Source: Dermacentor variabilis (lineage: Eukaryota > Arthropoda > Arachnida > Ixodida > Ixodidae). Taken from it: a DNA stretch of 64,000 nt. Every line of letters begins with the position of its first letter. Positions within the stretch are counted from its first letter, which is position 1. Below, piece after piece: positions 32,580-44,380 of this stretch. Location: positions 106,137,469 through 106,201,468 of the forward strand of contig NC_134574.1 in assembly GCF_050947875.1 (NCBI RefSeq). Direction: 5' to 3'. The position numbers and the translations under genes are program-made. Under the pieces are notes generated by a model. It did no database searches, had not been told where the DNA came from, and saw only the letters and a list, made by a program, of their open reading frames with translations.

Positions 32580-34030
32580 TTATTTCACAAGCACTTTCAT
32601 TCATATGAGTGTTTCTGATACGCAAAAATTTTTTGCAACAACTTGGCCGAGAATGAGAGATGGGACGCCATGCCGTTTAAATTGTTATTATGTTGACGTA
32701 ATATTCATCAGGACCACGTTCCAGTCACGCCAATGTAGATTTTTATACAGAAGCGTCTAATGCTGTCCACCCCGCCACTAGCACAGGAAATAAAAGGGTT
32801 GCGACGGTTTCAGTACAGCGGCACTTTCTTCATTAAACCGCCCTCTTTTATTCTACAGCGGCACAGTATAATTACTGTGTCAGTTGCCAGTAGTGTGCAT
32901 GTGCTGTGTCATTCTTTTCCTCCGTGTCCATGCCTCTATTGCGCAGCTTTGATAATGAACGTGAAGAAAATCGTCCAAGTTCATATGCTATTGCAGCTTC
33001 AGAGTCAAAGGTAATTGAGCAACTTTCTCTTGCTGTTAAAGAGGAGAAAGAAAGTTGGTAAATTTCAAACTAACATTGATTTGCCTACTTTCCCTGCTAT
33101 GTCGATGCGGCTATGTGCTGGGTAGTTCAGTATCTCGACGTGAATATTTCTGTATAGATATGGAATATTATACGTGCAGCGAATGATAGTAGTAACGGCC
33201 GGGCCTATATAAGGTGTGCAAGGTAATGCTAGCCGAGCTGTTCAATGACAAAAATACATTTATTTAGCACGGTGCAAGATACGCCTTCAGAAGCTACGTT
33301 GTGCTGTTTTCTTAATGGTGAAGACCGATCAGCGTAGATATTATAATTGTGTCATGCACCGTGTTTTTAGCAATTATTTTTGTTTAACATCATGGCAAAC
33401 ATTATCTGGGAGACATGGTATAGTCTTTGTAAGCTGAATGACAATGTACTTCAAGCAAGGCCAGCTCTGTTATGCATAACAAAAAAATAAATTTCAACAT
33501 AAAGCCTGGAAAAACAGAACCGGCCCACTGGTACCGGTACCACCTGCCGCTTAAGGAAGTAGTGCTATATTTACTGTATTCATTGCATGACTTTATTTTC
33601 TTTAATTTAGCTATTGGGTACGACTGGGGAACTGCCCGTTTTCGGCAAATCCTCCAGAAATCATGGGTTCGGGCTACTGGAACACGAGAGCCACAAATCC
33701 CTGAGTGCAGCTAGATATCCGCCATACATTTTTATGCACCTGCCATCACCATCATCTCCCAACAAGCATCAAACATTGCCTTTGTCCTGGTGGCATGGCT
33801 ACTTGGACGTCGAAACTATAAATAAACGCCTGATTTGATGTTTCCATTTCGTCGCAGCTTTGTCGTAACAATGCAGTTCAAAAACACAAAAATTCTATAA
33901 TAATAAATGTTATCCGCTTTGCTGGGAATAAACATAAACACTGCATGAAAATTCACTGTACATTTGATAACAGTACACACACTTGTGCGCATCGCTGTTT
34001 GTTGTACAGGATTCCATCAGCCGCTTCGAT
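32580..34030. other. intergenic, nothing recognised
   Basis: AT-rich; small ORFs without motifs. A short internal run GGTACCGGTACCACC at 33530 is a chance-level palindrome. Confidence 0.35.
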
Positions 34031-34064
34031 AAATGTACGCTGTACATATGTACAGCGTACATTT
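34031..34064. repeat. perfect 34-bp palindrome
   Basis: AAATGTACGCTGTACAT followed by its exact reverse complement, with no spacer. It is followed at once by a nine-base tandem repeat. Confidence 0.9.
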
Positions 34065-34067
34065 CGC

Positions 34068-34104
34068 GTTGAGTCTGTTGAGTCTGTTAAGTCTGTTGAG
34101 TCTG
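34068..34104 (+). repeat. four copies of a 9-bp tandem repeat
   Basis: TTGAGTCTG repeated four times, one copy with G to A (TTAAGTCTG). Confidence 0.85.
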
Positions 34105-35221
34105 CACCACTTTTATTAGCATTACTATTTATTTAGTGTTGTGCTTCTGGTAAGTGAGAAGTTTCTTGCTCTATTTGAGCAAGGGACTACTTCACTTTCA
34201 GCAATTAGTGGCTCAAACAATAATGAACGAAACGTATGAAGGAGAAAGTGCATCTACTAGCTGATTCGTGCAAAAACACTTCATGTCAAACACTCTATCA
34301 ATGCATTCTATACGTTAGGGTGTGTATAATAAATGTCGGCAACGTTTTAGTGAAATATACTCAGACATCTCTGTGGCATAGAAAACCCTAAAAACTGATT
34401 GAAGATGACATTCGCTACGATGCACAATGACTCAAGCTTCTGGCTATTGCTAAAACGTTCATAAACACTGATTCTTTCGCAGGCGCGAATGACCGCACCA
34501 CGAAGACGACCATACATACTCATTAGAAATTATATAGCCGCACGAGTAGTGGCTGGTATTCCGGTTGCCACTTCACCTTAAGGTACTGTAGAAAACGCGA
34601 TATTGCGGCCACACTAACCACCCTGGAAAGGAAGGGGAGCCTTGACCCACCACCCAAGAACTTTCGCATAAATCCACACAAAAGGCAGAAATTACGAACA
34701 CTGTGCTTGGAAAGAAGGGTCTCACCCCGAATTTCACAAAGACAAGAGCGCTATGGAAAATAATCCTGCATAGAACTTTGTTGTATTCACAGCCACTGTC
34801 GGCTGCTCTTTGTACCGGCGACTACATCATTGTAATATCTTCAAACAGACCACATACGACAGCATATGTGGCAAGTGAAAACATACCTCCATCACTTACG
34901 ACAGTTGGACTACCCAATCGTTGTACTAGAATAGATAGAGAATCATGGCTAGTTGTCTCAAAAACTATAGTTATAGAAGTGATCCGGGTGTTAAAGAAAG
35001 CCTAAACTTACATGAACTTCCACGACGGTGCCGGTCTTGACAGCTTTATTTCATAGAATCACATACTATATCTTTTTTTGAAGGAAACCATGTGTTGTCG
35101 GGTTGTTTACAATTCATTGCGACGCATCAGCTTATTAGTCTACCGGAGGATGGCCCTAACTGGTTTAGAGAACCATCCACCTTTGCATAAAGCTTCAGCT
35201 GAAACCACTTCGATTGCTAAA
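34105..35221. other. intergenic, nothing recognised
   Basis: The 100-codon plus ORF at 34703-35005 has no recognised motif; the sequence around it is AT-rich and looks non-coding. Confidence 0.35.
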
Positions 35222-35445
35222 AAAAATTATGTGGTTTTCCGTTTCCAAACCACGATCTGATTATGAGGCCCGCTGTAGTGGGTGACTCCGAAAGAATATG
35301 AACCACGTTGCGTTCCTTAACGCGCACCTAAATCTAAGTACACTGGTGTTCCGCCCCCATCGAAATGCGACCGCCATGGCCGGGATTTGATCCTACGATC
35401 TGGTGCTTAGCAGCCCCACCCCGTCGCCACTAAGCAACCACGGTA
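35222..35445 (-). mobile_element. tRNA-derived SINE, tick Ruka type
   Basis: On the minus strand the right part is tRNA-like: A-box region TGGTTGCTTAGTGGC, then GCTAAGCACCAGATCG and a B-box GGATCAAATCCC, followed by CCATGGCGGTCGCATTTCGA and a tail through GTACTTAGATTTAGGTGCG. I recognise this whole arrangement as the Ruka family of tick SINEs. The A and B boxes would form an internal RNA polymerase III promoter. It is not a functional tRNA gene: the tRNA part has decayed and is fused to a tail. Confidence 0.75.
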
Positions 35446-36107
35446 TGTGTAGAGTGATGAAATTCAGGATTTCAATAACTGAACTACCATACTATACAGT
35501 GAGCTTTTTGAACAGGTCTTGCACGTACCCATATGAATATTATCCTACAGTTCTCATTGGTAGTGCCTATAACTTTGGTGTGCATTTCGAATGAATTCTC
35601 TGACCAGTTCCGAGCTTCATCTCAATGGCGCTGTCTTCGTTCAATCGACATCTTTAAGTTCTCATAATTATTAAACAAGCTCTCATAATTAAACAAACTA
35701 TAATGGATTTTTTAGTGTGCCGGAATCTTTTACGTCTCTGTCACGTTCATGAACTCCTTACTCATACCACCAACTACAACCTTTCCTTCAGGTCTAAAGT
35801 TCGCCTAGCGACACAGTTGTTCAAGCCTTCTGCCAGTTGCCCCTCACATTAAGTTCAGATTGCCGACCTATTCGAGTGGGATATAGGAAAATTTCAGGGT
35901 TAAAGGTTGCCCGTGACGTTGGGAGAAACTATTATATTATATCTACAAAAAGTCATATCAAGAATTAATTTTTTTTAACATGTGTCAGTTATGATGGTAA
36001 GAGAGTGAAATTAAGGGAGTGAACGAATAAATGTTACCATTAAATGTCATGAAACTTAGAAACAGACGTGAAGAACCCTTACAGTGTAGGCTTCACATGG
36101 TGAGACC

Positions 36108-36115
36108 TATATAAG
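36108..36115 (+). promoter_or_regulatory. TATA box of lipocalin gene B
   Basis: TATATAAG about 99 bp before the ATG, which would place transcription start near 36140-36150 and leave a 5' UTR of about 60 nt. Confidence 0.6.
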
Positions 36116-36206
36116 TTAATGACTACCTGTTTGACACTTGAATAAACAGTGTGCAGGTTCATTTGTTGAGTCAGCCAAATCTCAAGACGCTTACAGCAGG
36201 ACAGCC

Positions 36207-36311
36207 ATGGCAGGACCCAAAATCGAAATTATTCTTTTCATTGCTGTGTTGGTGGCATGTCAGTCGCCAGCAACCCATCAAACTAAAGTGCCCCAAAGGG
36301 ATATAAAAAAG
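36207..36311 (+). CDS. tick lipocalin gene B, exon 1 (signal peptide)
   Basis: Thirty-five codons start at GCCATGG (good context). MAGPKIEIILFIAVLVACQS is a classic secretory signal peptide with likely cleavage after the hydrophobic core, followed by QTKVPQRDIKK and the donor AAG|GTGAGC at 36312, phase 0. Exon 2 of the same family begins in phase 0 with FLNT, and D-I-K-K-F-L-N-T is exactly how tick lipocalins read at this point. That makes it the first exon of the gene whose exons 2 and 3 lie at 51588 and 51960, with an intron of 15.3 kb. It could instead belong to another secreted peptide, but the phase and sequence fit argue against this. Upstream TATA box at 36108. Confidence 0.7.
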
Positions 36312-37391
36312 GTGAGCAATTCTTTATATTAGCAAAATTGTCTATTTTTTAGTAGCTGCATCGAAATTAAAAAGAAAACTATGTTGGGATTTCTCGAATG
36401 TAATATATATGTATATATACAGATATACAGGTAGCGGGGTGTCATAGAGGTGTGCTTTAAATTTCACACCTGGTGTTCTTTTACGTGCATCCGTAGCACG
36501 ATACACGACCGTGTTTGCATCCCACACTCATAAAAATAAATTGAGGAGCCTTTCCACTATGGGAATGTGGAGGACCGGCGAAACTGTAGCGCATCCCACA
36601 CTGTAAGACAAAGGTAAATGTATTTATTTTCATCATTTTGTAATCGCAGTTACGATAGCCTTGTGATTACGGAGCTATACACTGACTGGTTCGATGACAA
36701 CCTTGGACAGAACCTTGGTCGATGTTAAATCTATACAAGAACGTTGTTGACGACCACCGGGGTAACGTCAATACGGCATCCATACAAAGTGCGTGCTAAT
36801 GAATTTCTCGATATGACATAATATCCCTGGAGAGACATCCATCTTTAGTTTATAGGGCAAAGACATTCATTTCCACAGTCGTTGATATTGTCCTCTTGCG
36901 AGTCAAGAGGACAAATGCGCATACATTCTGTCCTTAGCATAGGTGGAGACGCCTCCTTCTCGTTAGTTCATGTGCTCGTCAGAAACGACCTGACCCTTGC
37001 GGGACTATAAGCCATTGTGTTTTTTTGCTTGCTTACGGGGGTATGAGCTATTGCTTCTGCAGGTATGAGCCACAGATGAGCCCAGTTTTTGTCATGCTGT
37101 TCACTATGTTGCACGCGTGATTAGAAAGAAGGTAAGGGTTGTTGGCTGCACGGTGCTGAATGCATCTAGCAGTTCCCTTACAGTTCTATGAACCATTACA
37201 TCTTGGTTAGGTTAGAGGGGTATGAGCCATTGCAAATGATGATAGTTTTGATCAAACACATGAAAATTATATGGGACCATAGCCATAGACAGTTTCACTG
37301 TAAAATTCCTTGTCTCGAAGTCGAGCACTCTACTCATTCTCCTGCTCAGTAGCACCGTGCCATCCACTACGATCTAGAAATCTTGCAAGTT
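36312..37391. other. lipocalin B intron 1, first part
   Basis: No gene seen. A short phrase GGTATGAGC(C/T)A(T/C) recurs near 37040, 37065 and 37220, suggesting a worn repeat. Confidence 0.35.
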
Positions 37392-37429
37392 CGTTTACAT
37401 CGAGGCCCTTTAAGGCCTCGATGTAAACG
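37392..37429. repeat. 38-bp inverted repeat (16-bp perfect arms)
   Basis: CGTTTACATCGAGGCC, spacer CTTTAA, then the exact reverse complement of the first arm. It straddles the left end of the small TTAA-flanked element below. Confidence 0.85.
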
Positions 37430-37692
37430 TTCAGCGTTTTCAGCGTAAAATTCAGCGTTTTCCCGACGTTTCGTCACACGGCGTCACTGAGTCTGGACGC
37501 CGAGGGTCGCGCGCTCAAGAGACACTAGATCTCGACACGGCCACAGTAAGAGGCTCAATGACCACTGACCCATAAGCACTGGTCCGCATGCTGATCCTGT
37601 GGCTGGACGCTCTCTCTGGCGGCGTTCATGCGATGACGGCGAGAGGCATAATGCCCGAAAACGCCGGTAAAAACGCTGAATGTAGCGCGACC
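37414..37692. mobile_element. small TTAA-flanked MITE candidate (279 bp)
   Basis: TTAA at 37410-37413 and 37693-37696. The inner ends are related inverted repeats: GGCCTCGATGTAAACGTTCA on the left, and GGTCGCGCTACATTCAGCG on the right read inwards. Both are followed by GCGTTTT. The TTAA suggests a piggyBac-type mobiliser. There is no coding capacity. Confidence 0.4.
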
Positions 37693-37739
37693 TTAAGGCA
37701 CCCGCCCCTGCGTTGAGCTCCGGCCTCCCTAGGCGTTCT

Positions 37740-38300
37740 CGGCGTCCCTCAGCGTAACCGAGCGAACGAAAACGGCGAAGGATGCTTGAGTGAACGCGGA
37801 CGGTATGCGCAGGTTTTGAAAGACTGCAATATCAAGGAGAGTGCGAGGATGAAAGTGGAGGAGGAAGATGCAGTCGAGCCATGAGACGGAAAGCGGAAGA
37901 AGAGGGTATTGCGAAAGCGAGAGAAGAAGAGCGTAGTGCCGCGCTACACGGGCTATGCGGTGACGACCGCTACGAGATCGCCAGAGTAGTGCACCGTCGT
38001 GGGTTTGCCGATGGCAAGCAGGGACCGCGTCCACCGATACATGAAGAAACAAAGCGCTGCATAAGCGAAGGCCTTTTTGCGGCGCCTGCTATGAACCGCG
38101 CCTAGGCGTCATCCCCGCGCTGGCCAGAGCCTTCTACGGATTCGTGAAGGAGTCGCACCTCAATTTCTTCCGTTTGCAACGTGCCGCAGGAGACAGATTA
38201 TCCACGCCATCCAACATATCGCGAAATTAAGCGCCTATATAGCGGCGCTCAAATTTCGCATTTGGGAGTATTGTAATTTTCAGCGAACATTTAAAATACA
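37740..38300 (+). repeat. dispersed repeat of unknown family, copy 1
   Basis: Contains DRYEIARVVHRRGFADGKQG in one frame, then TTTGCAACGTGCCGCAGGAG and ATCGCGAAATTAAGC segments. A diverged relative at 44940-45210 shares the last two blocks (AATGTGCCGTACAAGACAGA, ATCGTGAAATAAGA). No family is recognised. Confidence 0.4.
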
Positions 38301-39842
38301 ATTCGTGCTGTCTTTTTTCCGGGGTTTGGTAGAGCTACTATAGCTGTGTTGCTCGGTATCTCAACTAATATCCGTGTGCATATATTGACCGTTTTATTCA
38401 AGGCGCCGCCATTTCGCGATCACAGCGCCGTCTATCGTCTGACGTCACGCTGGTATGGGGGATCGCGCTTGAGGCAGCGAACATGCTGTGAAAGGTGATT
38501 GCCAAGTTCATGCGTTTTGTTGAAGCGTCTGAACAAGTTCTTGCGATAGGAAAACTTCTTAGCGCGTCGTTACTAGGCTTTGGACCAAGGTATAGCCGCA
38601 ATACTGAACGATTACAGGTTTAAAGGTAGTCACCACGATCGAAATAAGGAGTGAGTCAAGTCTGAATATTATCGATAGCTATTGTGCCGCGCCGTCTACT
38701 CTCTTAAGTTAAAAACAATCGGACGTGTGCCTCTGTACCGTGCGTTGCGCCGCACGAGCTTACATAGCAATCTACGTCACTAGCCAAGCACCAACAAAAC
38801 ATCTTTTGCTTGCATTCGTGCTGCTAAAATTATCCCGGTGCAATTTTCTAAGCACTATTTACTGGGCATCCGGGCATAAAGCTTTACAATATAAGGGACT
38901 GTGAACTATTTCGACCAGAAGGGTGGTCAATAAAGCAACCTGGTGACAGCGGCAGTGAATATGCCACAATCAACCAGACGCACGTGACGCGTTGAAAGAT
39001 GCGCACTCTTCGGCCTCGAGTGGTGGCTGTGCAAAAGCTCCTCGCATACTCAAGAACACAGATAAACGGAAACTACTCTGCGCAACAGTACTTTCTTTTT
39101 CTGAAATAATGCGATGCAAAATGTGCGGTATGGACGAGACAGCTTGCCGGCGAGATTCAGACGCGCGGAAGAGCCCATGTGAACTAGGGGCGGCTGGTAT
39201 GGCTTATAACGCACCTAGATTTTCTTCTTTGGCGTGCAGTGTTTTCATAATACTTCCCTAGTCAACTTCCACTAGAACGTTATTTGCCAAGCACGATAAT
39301 CACAGAACACATTCGAACAGAATAATTTTTATGTTCGTGCTCTACTTAGTCCAGCACTACGGCGCGCCATATAAATAGATGGTTGTTGTGACAGGTAACA
39401 TCAATGAATCTATCTTAAGTCACCGAGGCAAAGGAGATTACTAGTGGCAGAAACCATCGGTTTGAGGGGCCACTGGGGTAGAACTATGAGAGGAGTGCTA
39501 CACAATGACAGGTCAAAATTTTTAAAGGCTACAGCACCTTCGAAGAAGACCATTTCTTGATAAATGAAAATGAGCAACTAACCTCAGAAACCACCAAGTG
39601 GAGTAACGTTTCTGCGATTTGATTTCGAAAGGATGGGTTTTGTCAAAAAATCCTCACATGTCCTTCTAGACTCAATTTTCAAGCATAAGTTTATCGCTAT
39701 ATCGCATTTCCGGCCATAAGAGATAGGCAGACACACATTTTAAGAACAAAACAACGATCTATATTTAAACTGTCGGTATGGTGCGTCAAACGTCTCCCTG
39801 CATCTTTTTACACGTACTCTAGACGGATCGGGCAGTGTTTCT

Positions 39843-40046
39843 ATGGAAGCACGTCGGACGTTCCTTCTTGTTTCTCTTTTTTTCATCTTAGCATTAGCAT
39901 ACATCGGGTTTAAGCTCGCTGAACCGATAAATACATGGTTTCCTCGCGTCCGCGTCTATTCTCTGTTTGTTGCAGCGCAGCATACCTGTCGTTCTGCAGC
40001 CCTCGCAGGTCCGCGTGCTCATCATTGCCTTAAGAGGAAGCTTTAG
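39843..40046 (+). other. ORF with an N-terminal hydrophobic segment, doubtful
   Basis: The first 28 codons read MEARRTFLLVSLFFILALAY and continue IGFKLAEP, a good signal peptide or anchor, with TATTTAAA about 80 bp upstream. The frame then runs into a MITE at 40034, so the C-terminal end is not genuine. No convincing splice donor follows the hydrophobic part. It could be a first exon of a small secreted protein inside gene B intron 1, or chance. Confidence 0.2.
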
Positions 40047-40754
40047 CTCGGGCCCAACTCCAACGCGGCCTATTCAAATACATGTAAAACGCAAAAACAA
40101 TTTTCTGAGACAGCCCCTTCACCGATTTTAACGAAATTTCTTGCATTTGAGAGACAAAGGTAAATTCTAGTAACTGTTGGAAGCGGAATTTAGATTTAGG
40201 GCTTCAAGTTTGTTTTAAAACATTTTAGGTATTCGACCGTTCTAAAGAAAATAGAAGCACGAAGTTTACAAATTCATAGCTCTTCATCAAGAACAGATGT
40301 AGCGGTTCTGTAAAGGCATCCATTAGATCGTCGAAAGCGGACAAATTCGATATGTCATTTTACATCTTATGTGAACTTGATTTGTTGGTTACAAGGCTTC
40401 TGCAAGAAGCTGTATTTACATATTAATACTTTTTTATTCATGTGTAACATATCAATTTTGGCCGCTTTACATGTACTATGATATGCAATTCACAGAATTG
40501 TGATATCATTTTTCGATGTTGCGTTACGGAGCTGTAAACTTGATGATTTAGTTTTCCGAAAATTTTTAATTTTTGTCTATCTTTTCATAAAAATTGACAA
40601 CTTAACTCAAATATTCAAAACAAACGGTCCCTAGATTTTAAGTTGTTCCTTTAAATGCAACAAACCTCGTCAAATTTGGTACAGTGGTTGCCGAGAAAAA
40701 CCAATTCTCCTTTTACATGCATTTAGATAGGAGCACCCGAGCTAAAGGTTTCTC
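40034..40754. mobile_element. TTAA-flanked MITE (721 bp)
   Basis: Flanked by TTAA (40030-40033 and 40755-40758). TIRs read GAGGAAGCTTTAGCTCGGG on the left and GAGAAACCTTTAGCTCGGG on the right (reverse complement): 17 of 19 match. AT-rich interior without ORF. The TTAA duplication fits piggyBac-type mobilisation. Confidence 0.75.
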
Positions 40755-40917
40755 TTAACTACTGCCGTATCTTATCCAATTGCATTATTGCACGCTTTCG
40801 CAGCAAGAGAAATGCATTCAATTCGGTGTACATCCACAAGATACTGCGACAACGTGGGCTCATCACAAATAGAGTAATGCTTGAATTACGCTTCGTTGCC
40901 GATCTACTATGCGAAAA

Positions 40918-41901
40918 GGGCGTTATAACGTAAAGCTATTCCAAACTTTTCTATTCCAATTCTGCTATCAGCCTTCCACGATTGGTCAAAAACTTTTTTC
41001 GACCACCCCCACTTCACCTGTCTGTCACGCGACGTCACGAAAACCACGATACCTCCCAATCTGATATGATGTGTACACACTGATTATGCGTGATTTGAGA
41101 GAAAAAAGAAAAACAGTTATTTCTGATTCGACCCCTTTTCGCCATTAGCCCTCGGCTATTGGTAAAAAGTTTTCGGGCTGCACCCACTTCACGTGCCTGT
41201 CACGTGACGTCACAAAACCGCAATAACTCACCGCGTCAAAGTGACGTGTACGCGATAAAGATGCATTAATATGCCGAACAAAACTGAATTTTCTTCGGAA
41301 TATCCGCAGGCTGCCCCATTCCGAAAGGAATAAAAGATCGCTGCCGCCGATCGCTCAGACGCTGGCTACTCGCACCTGCCAGAGAGCATGGGTGTATTTG
41401 CATATAATAACACTTCGGGCATGGCCGTGTAACGTTTTCGTGCACTTTCGGCATGTTTACCCTCTCATTCTGCCAACTCTTCTTTGCTGAGGGTCCGTTT
41501 TAGCGTCATTCTTGAGCTTCCGTTGCATGCCGCCGCGATTTTCGACCAGCCCCCGCAAGCTAAGTAAGGGAAAGCCGACCAATCGTAGACGCCGGCACCA
41601 CCCTCTTCATCCGGTTATCGACTTTCAGTGCAGTGGCTCGGCCCCATGGAATCCCTCTCCACTTGAACGTTCTCCTCGCCTCTTGTCAGCCAATTAGGTA
41701 CGACAAGCCGCTCAGTGTAGGCAATGATATTCGTTTTTCAAGCAAACAAAAGTGACCTCCTATGAACGAGGAGAGCGTTTGACTGGTCTGTTCAGACAAC
41801 CCTGTGGGTGACCGCCCGAAGCTTGCGTTGATGGTTACGCAAATTTGACATCAGGAGATTGGAATAGAAACATATTGGAATAGTTTTACGTTATAGGGCC
41901 C
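40918..41901. mobile_element. 984-bp TIR element with internal direct repeats
   Basis: The left end GGGCGTTATAACGTAAAGCT is the inverse of the right end GGGCCCTATAACGTAAAACT, and the similarity runs on through CTATTCCAA and TTTCTATTCCAAT (about 45 bp). Two internal direct repeats of about 175 bp (from 40971 and 41146) each carry a TTGGT(C/A)AAAA..TTTTCG block, CACTTCAC(C/G)TG and CACG(C/T)GACGTCAC. No transposase. The flanking duplication is unclear. Confidence 0.65.
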
Positions 41902-42529
41902 TAGCTTAATTCAATCCTGTCCCAACATTTCACAATTATTAAAATGTTGACAGCGAAACTGCAATCCATAAATTAACAGTATCGTTAACGTACAAAACCA
42001 GAGAAGCGTAATTCTATTCCCTATGGTTAGCTCCACGGAGCCCTTTTGAATTCGTGTTGAGTTTTCGTTCTCGAGCAGCCGCGAGTGACCCTTTCCGGAG
42101 CAGTTGCTTTATGGCTCGAAGCAGTTCTTTCTTGACGCATTACTATTCATATACATGCTGTGCTTATGGTAAGTGAGAAGTTGTTCGCTCTCTTTGAGCA
42201 AGCGCTGCTGAAAACAGTCACAGAAAATGTTCTTGTGCTTTCTGAGAACAACCAGCTTGTGCGATAGCATCTTACTGCTTAGCGCCCTTTTCTGCGCACA
42301 TGCTCCCATTCACGGCATTGCACTCTCCCTCTATCTCTCAGTCTTATCTCTGTTTCCATTTTCCCTTCCTCCAGCGTAAAGTAGCCAACCTGACTACTGA
42401 CTAGAAAAATACCTGCCTTCTATCTTAATTGTTATTCACTGTGTTGGCCATCCGGAGGCTATATGAAACATACTCCCCTGTGGCGCCACGTTGGTATAGC
42501 ATTTCCTTGCCAAGGTCTCCCATAAGCGT

Positions 42530-43560
42530 GGCAGGACAAGGACGCCTGTATGACGACCACGCAGTGACGACGATGGCTTGCGGCAATAGTATAAAGATGA
42601 CTCTCTGACAATGACGCCATGACAAGAGTCGGATGGCAAAGTTAGAATGACGGTAATAAAACATCCTTGACGGCATCATGATGATGTTATGATAAGGAAG
42701 GCAAATGCACGGTGACGACTGTTTCACGACTAAGCAATCACGGCGATGGCATGACAATGGTCTCAGGACAATTGGATGCTATAGAGCGAGTCGCATTAAG
42801 AAGGCCGAACGGCGGCGATGGCACGGGCATGACGGCATGACGACAACGGTGTGATAACGTATGCATGATAGCGACGGTCTAACGTCGACGATATGACGAC
42901 GATAGCATGAAAATGGCGGCATAATACCGGTTGCAACGTCAACAGCTTTATTATTACAAAATGCTGAAAAAAGACGGACGTCAACGGAACGACAAAGGTA
43001 GTTTGACGATCACTGCATGACCACGACTAGGACGAGGACGAAAGTAATAAAGAGCGCGATGACAAAAGTAATAGAGCGAGCGCGATGGCATTACAACTTC
43101 GGCTTGAGAACGACACAACGACAACGAATGCATGACGACAATGACGGGACGAAGAATGTATCACAAAGTCTGTTTGACGCGGATAGTGTGACGACGACGG
43201 CACGAGAAGAGTCGGAAGACAAAGCCGGTGTGATGATCATGGAAGGCCTACGACAATATCACGGCGGTGGTGTAACAACGAATACATGACGAGTCTATGA
43301 CGAGGTTAGTGTCAGAACGACGACATGAAGAGAGAGTACGGGAGTCGGATGATAGAGCTACAGTAACGACGATACAATAACCATTAACGATACCTATTGG
43401 CCGAGGCAATTCGACAACTTGAGCCGCTGAGGCAGCTTGAGCCAGTGAGTCGGGAGGGCAAATGTGACGGTGATGGCATGACAAGAGTCAAGTCACGAAC
43501 CTGTAATGACGACGGTGGAAGAGCCACATCGACTCCACGGCCATGAGCACATGCCTAGAA
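42530..43560. repeat. degenerate ATGACGACGATGGC minisatellite
   Basis: About 1 kb of loosely repeated GACGACGAT, GGCATGAC and ATGACGA units. It is the reverse-complement type of the repeat at 860-1100. ORFs on both strands here are artefacts of periodicity. Confidence 0.6.
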
Positions 43561-43839
43561 GCTCAAGGTGGTACACAACTTGGGTCGCTGTTTTGCCCTA
43601 AGATGGATGGATGGGCTGAAAACACCTGAGGTCGGTACAAAATGCTTAAAAATTGTAACATACTGTCACGGGCCGTGATCCAATCCTACGGCAAGAGCTT
43701 GGAAGCTGACGACAATGACGATGTGGTAATCCAGTCCACATTTGCTAGCCATACCATTGCTACAACGATCTGCTCCTTGAGTTGTAAATGTATCCTCTGT
43801 AAATTGTTTCTCTTTGTAACGTTTCTGTCGTAAGTGCCC

Positions 43840-44380
43840 CGTGAACTCGCAACAACACGCGGGACTGGATCTTTGCAGTGTACGGCTCGTTGCTGCGCGA
43901 TGACAGCCCAAGCGACTGAATTTGTAGAAGGCCCATCAGCGGTCATTCTCTTGAACCTTCTTGTTCCCGTGGCATCCCCCAGCTCAACCTACATGGACGT
44001 CAATGACTCGCTAGTTGTGTACGAGGGCGTCAAAAACCATAGCAAGTAGGACTCAATCATAATGCTCGCGAATGTCATCTTCCATTTGTGGGAGACTGCG
44101 CAACTCTGGTTCGAGACGCATATGGAAGATTTGACAAGTTGGGATGTCTGTGCGCAGAAATTAGGCGATCTATTTTGGAAACCTATCGGTCGACAAATAG
44201 CGGGCAGGAACGAACTCGTAATTTGCCCTCAGACGTGTAGAGTCATACATCTCCCACAATAGGAACGCTTTGGCTATGTGCCGCAAGGTCGACAAGAACA
44301 TGCGTGAAGTGAGCGGAGTTGGACACGTACTGAAACGCACAACTTTCAACCTGCTTCTAACTTTTTAATAATTGTTCTTA
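43840..44380 (+). pseudogene. Gypsy gag fragment
   Basis: The plus strand reads LANVIFHLWETAQLWFETHM, then SWDVCAQKLGDLFWKPIGRQ, and after a stop FGYVPQGRQEHA in shifted frame. L-x-x-(T)A-x-x-W(F/Y) ... W-x-x-F-K-x-x-L is the retrotransposon gag (capsid) pattern. Stops at 44047 and 44260 show decay. Upstream, 43900-44040 contains the likely N-terminal gag (VASPSSTYMDVNDSLVVYEG). Confidence 0.55.

Noticed and set aside
35310..35445. tRNA gene
   Set aside because: A and B boxes are present, but the cloverleaf is decayed and fused to a conserved non-tRNA tail, which is the structure of a SINE.
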